The position numbers and the translations under genes were made by a program. Positions 63,264-64,000 of a stretch of DNA of 64,000 nt are shown here, in pieces. The notes below the pieces were generated by a model. That model saw nothing but the letters and a program-made list of their open reading frames with translations, was not told where the DNA came from and did no database searches. This DNA comes from Vulcanimicrobiota bacterium (GTDB taxonomy: Bacteria > Vulcanimicrobiota > Xenobia > Xenobiales > JADMJV01), in NCBI GenBank assembly GCA_019637395.1, contig JAHBVR010000005.1:322484-386483 (forward strand). Direction: 5' to 3'. Position 1 is the stretch's first letter. Every line of letters begins with the position of its first letter.

Positions 63264-63920
63264 ATGAAGATAGGCATTCTGGGCTGCGGCAACCTGGGCG
63301 GAACTTTGGGCCAGTTCTGGGCCGAGGCCGGCCATGAGGTCTTTTTCGCCTCAGGGCAACCGGAGAAAGCAGCCCGGCTGGCCGACCGGCATCAATGCGG
63401 ATACGGCAGCTACGCCGAGGTGGTCGAGCAATGCCCGGTTCTGCTCTACAGCGTTCGGGGTGTGGAGCCGCAGTCGCTCTGCCCCAAGGGGTGGTCGGGC
63501 AAGACGGTCGTCGATTGCAACCAGCCGGAGCTTCCTCTGGGATTTGACTTCAAGCCGCGCGACTACAGTCTGGCCGAGCAACTGGCCGCCGCTCTTCCTC
63601 TATGCCAGGTGGTCAAGGCTTTCTGCCTGCATCCGGTGGAACTCTACCATCACGGCGCCGACAGGCTGCGTAGCTGGGGCGTGCAGACCTTCTACTGTGG
63701 AGATTCGCCCGACGATAAAGCCAAAGTGCGTCAGTTATCCCTCGACCTGGGCTTGCTGCCCTTTGACTGCGGGCCCCTTTCCCGGGCTTATCTTTTAGAA
63801 GCCCAGGCTGATTTCTGGCGTCTCTTCCAATTGCACCAGGGCCAGCACCTGGTCTCTCAATTCCAGCTGGTCGGCTACCCTGAACCAGGGCATTTCAGCC
63901 GCCAACCCGGGCGTTTCTAA
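63264..63920 (+). CDS. F420-dependent NADP reductase-like protein
   Basis: The 218-residue product has an N-terminal Rossmann motif (KIGILGCGNLGGTLGQFWAE), then VVDCNQPELPLGFD, LPLCQVVKAFCLHP, FYCGDSPDDKAKVRQL and PFDCGPLSRAYLLEAQADFW. These follow the order of Fno/NPD_F420 enzymes (coenzyme binding, VVKAFN, GDD, DAGPL, LE). Fno moves hydride between reduced F420 and NADP+. The first dinucleotide loop is clear; the F420-contact residues cannot be verified by eye, so a related NADP oxidoreductase is possible. The presence of cofC, cofD and cofE 4 kb away supports an F420 link. Confidence 0.75.
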   Translation: MKIGILGCGNLGGTLGQFWAEAGHEVFFASGQPEKAARLADRHQCGYGSYAEVVEQCPVLLYSVRGVEPQSLCPKGWSGKTVVDCNQPELPLGFDFKPRDYSLAEQLAAALPLCQVVKAFCLHPVELYHHGADRLRSWGVQTFYCGDSPDDKAKVRQLSLDLGLLPFDCGPLSRAYLLEAQADFWRLFQLHQGQHLVSQFQLVGYPEPGHFSRQPGRF

Positions 63921-64000
63921 CCTGTCGCCGCTCGGGCGTCCTTGAACAAAGCGGTCGCTCGTAGTATCGCTTGAGCCTTCGGTAGTGTAGTTCCATTTAG

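Noticed and set aside
63921-64000. Start of another gene at the right edge
   Set aside because: The last 80 bases show no clear start, ribosome site or coding signal that could be supported.

Overview
This is a GC-rich, densely packed bacterial chromosome segment. Genes often touch or overlap by 1-20 bases, GTG and TTG starts are common, and intergenic space is short. No tRNA, rRNA, CRISPR array, insertion sequence or phage gene was seen. The mix of Ser/Thr kinases, zf-HC2/ECF signalling, coenzyme F420 biosynthesis (cofC, cofD, cofE), KorAB-type 2-oxoacid:ferredoxin oxidoreductase, cobalamin-dependent MetH and many TPR or lipoprotein genes fits an uncultured, environmental, diderm-like lineage of the Eremiobacterota/Vulcanimicrobiota or Armatimonadota kind. 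That placement is inference only; no marker gene here settles it.

Layout. 0-6.6 kb: a coiled-coil protein, uvrC and two tandem S41 carboxy-terminal proteases, all on the minus strand. 6.8-9.3 kb: a SpoVG-like protein, leucyl/phenylalanyl-tRNA-protein transferase (aat) and a PAS sensor kinase. 9.2-15.2 kb: metH, a small glycine-rich protein with its own terminator, and a Ser/Thr kinase fused to WD40 repeats. 15.2-20.6 kb: a minus-strand run of CBS protein, korA, korB fused to a CBS pair, a SpoU methyltransferase and an adenylate-kinase-like protein with a degenerate P-loop. 20.7-26.9 kb: an accessory-looking stretch with genes of unknown function, a 450-base region without a gene, a two-lobed retropepsin-like protease, a repeat-containing gene interrupted by an in-frame stop and flanked by copies of the modB 5' end, and a lone ModB-type permease. 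26.9-31.6 kb: TPR proteins and valS. 31.7-37.7 kb: an envelope/glycan group (PglK-like ABC exporter, GINT1-like beta-propeller, two polytopic membrane proteins).

37.7-42.0 kb holds the most unusual neighbourhood. An ECF sigma factor diverges from a zf-HC2 anti-sigma with a pilin-like outer domain. The anti-sigma gene overlaps one for a membrane protein with an HEXXH motif. On the sigma side follow a beta-carbonic anhydrase and a receiver-pseudokinase fusion. 42.0-50.8 kb: M20 peptidase, RDD protein, PIG-L deacetylase with a CBM9-like domain, Uma2 nuclease, membrane PHP protein, class V aminotransferase, exported chorismate mutase and an Hsp90/GHKL-like protein. 50.9-56.0 kb: a liv operon in which the substrate-binding lipoprotein is fused to the LivH permease, ending in a SpoU methyltransferase. 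56-61 kb: a membrane Ser/Thr kinase and a run of M30-like metallopeptidase lipoprotein followed by cofD, cofC, cofE. 61.1-63.9 kb: a Gly/Tyr-rich protein followed by a divergent RelA/SpoT-type nucleotidyltransferase, a small unknown protein and an F420-dependent NADP reductase-like protein.
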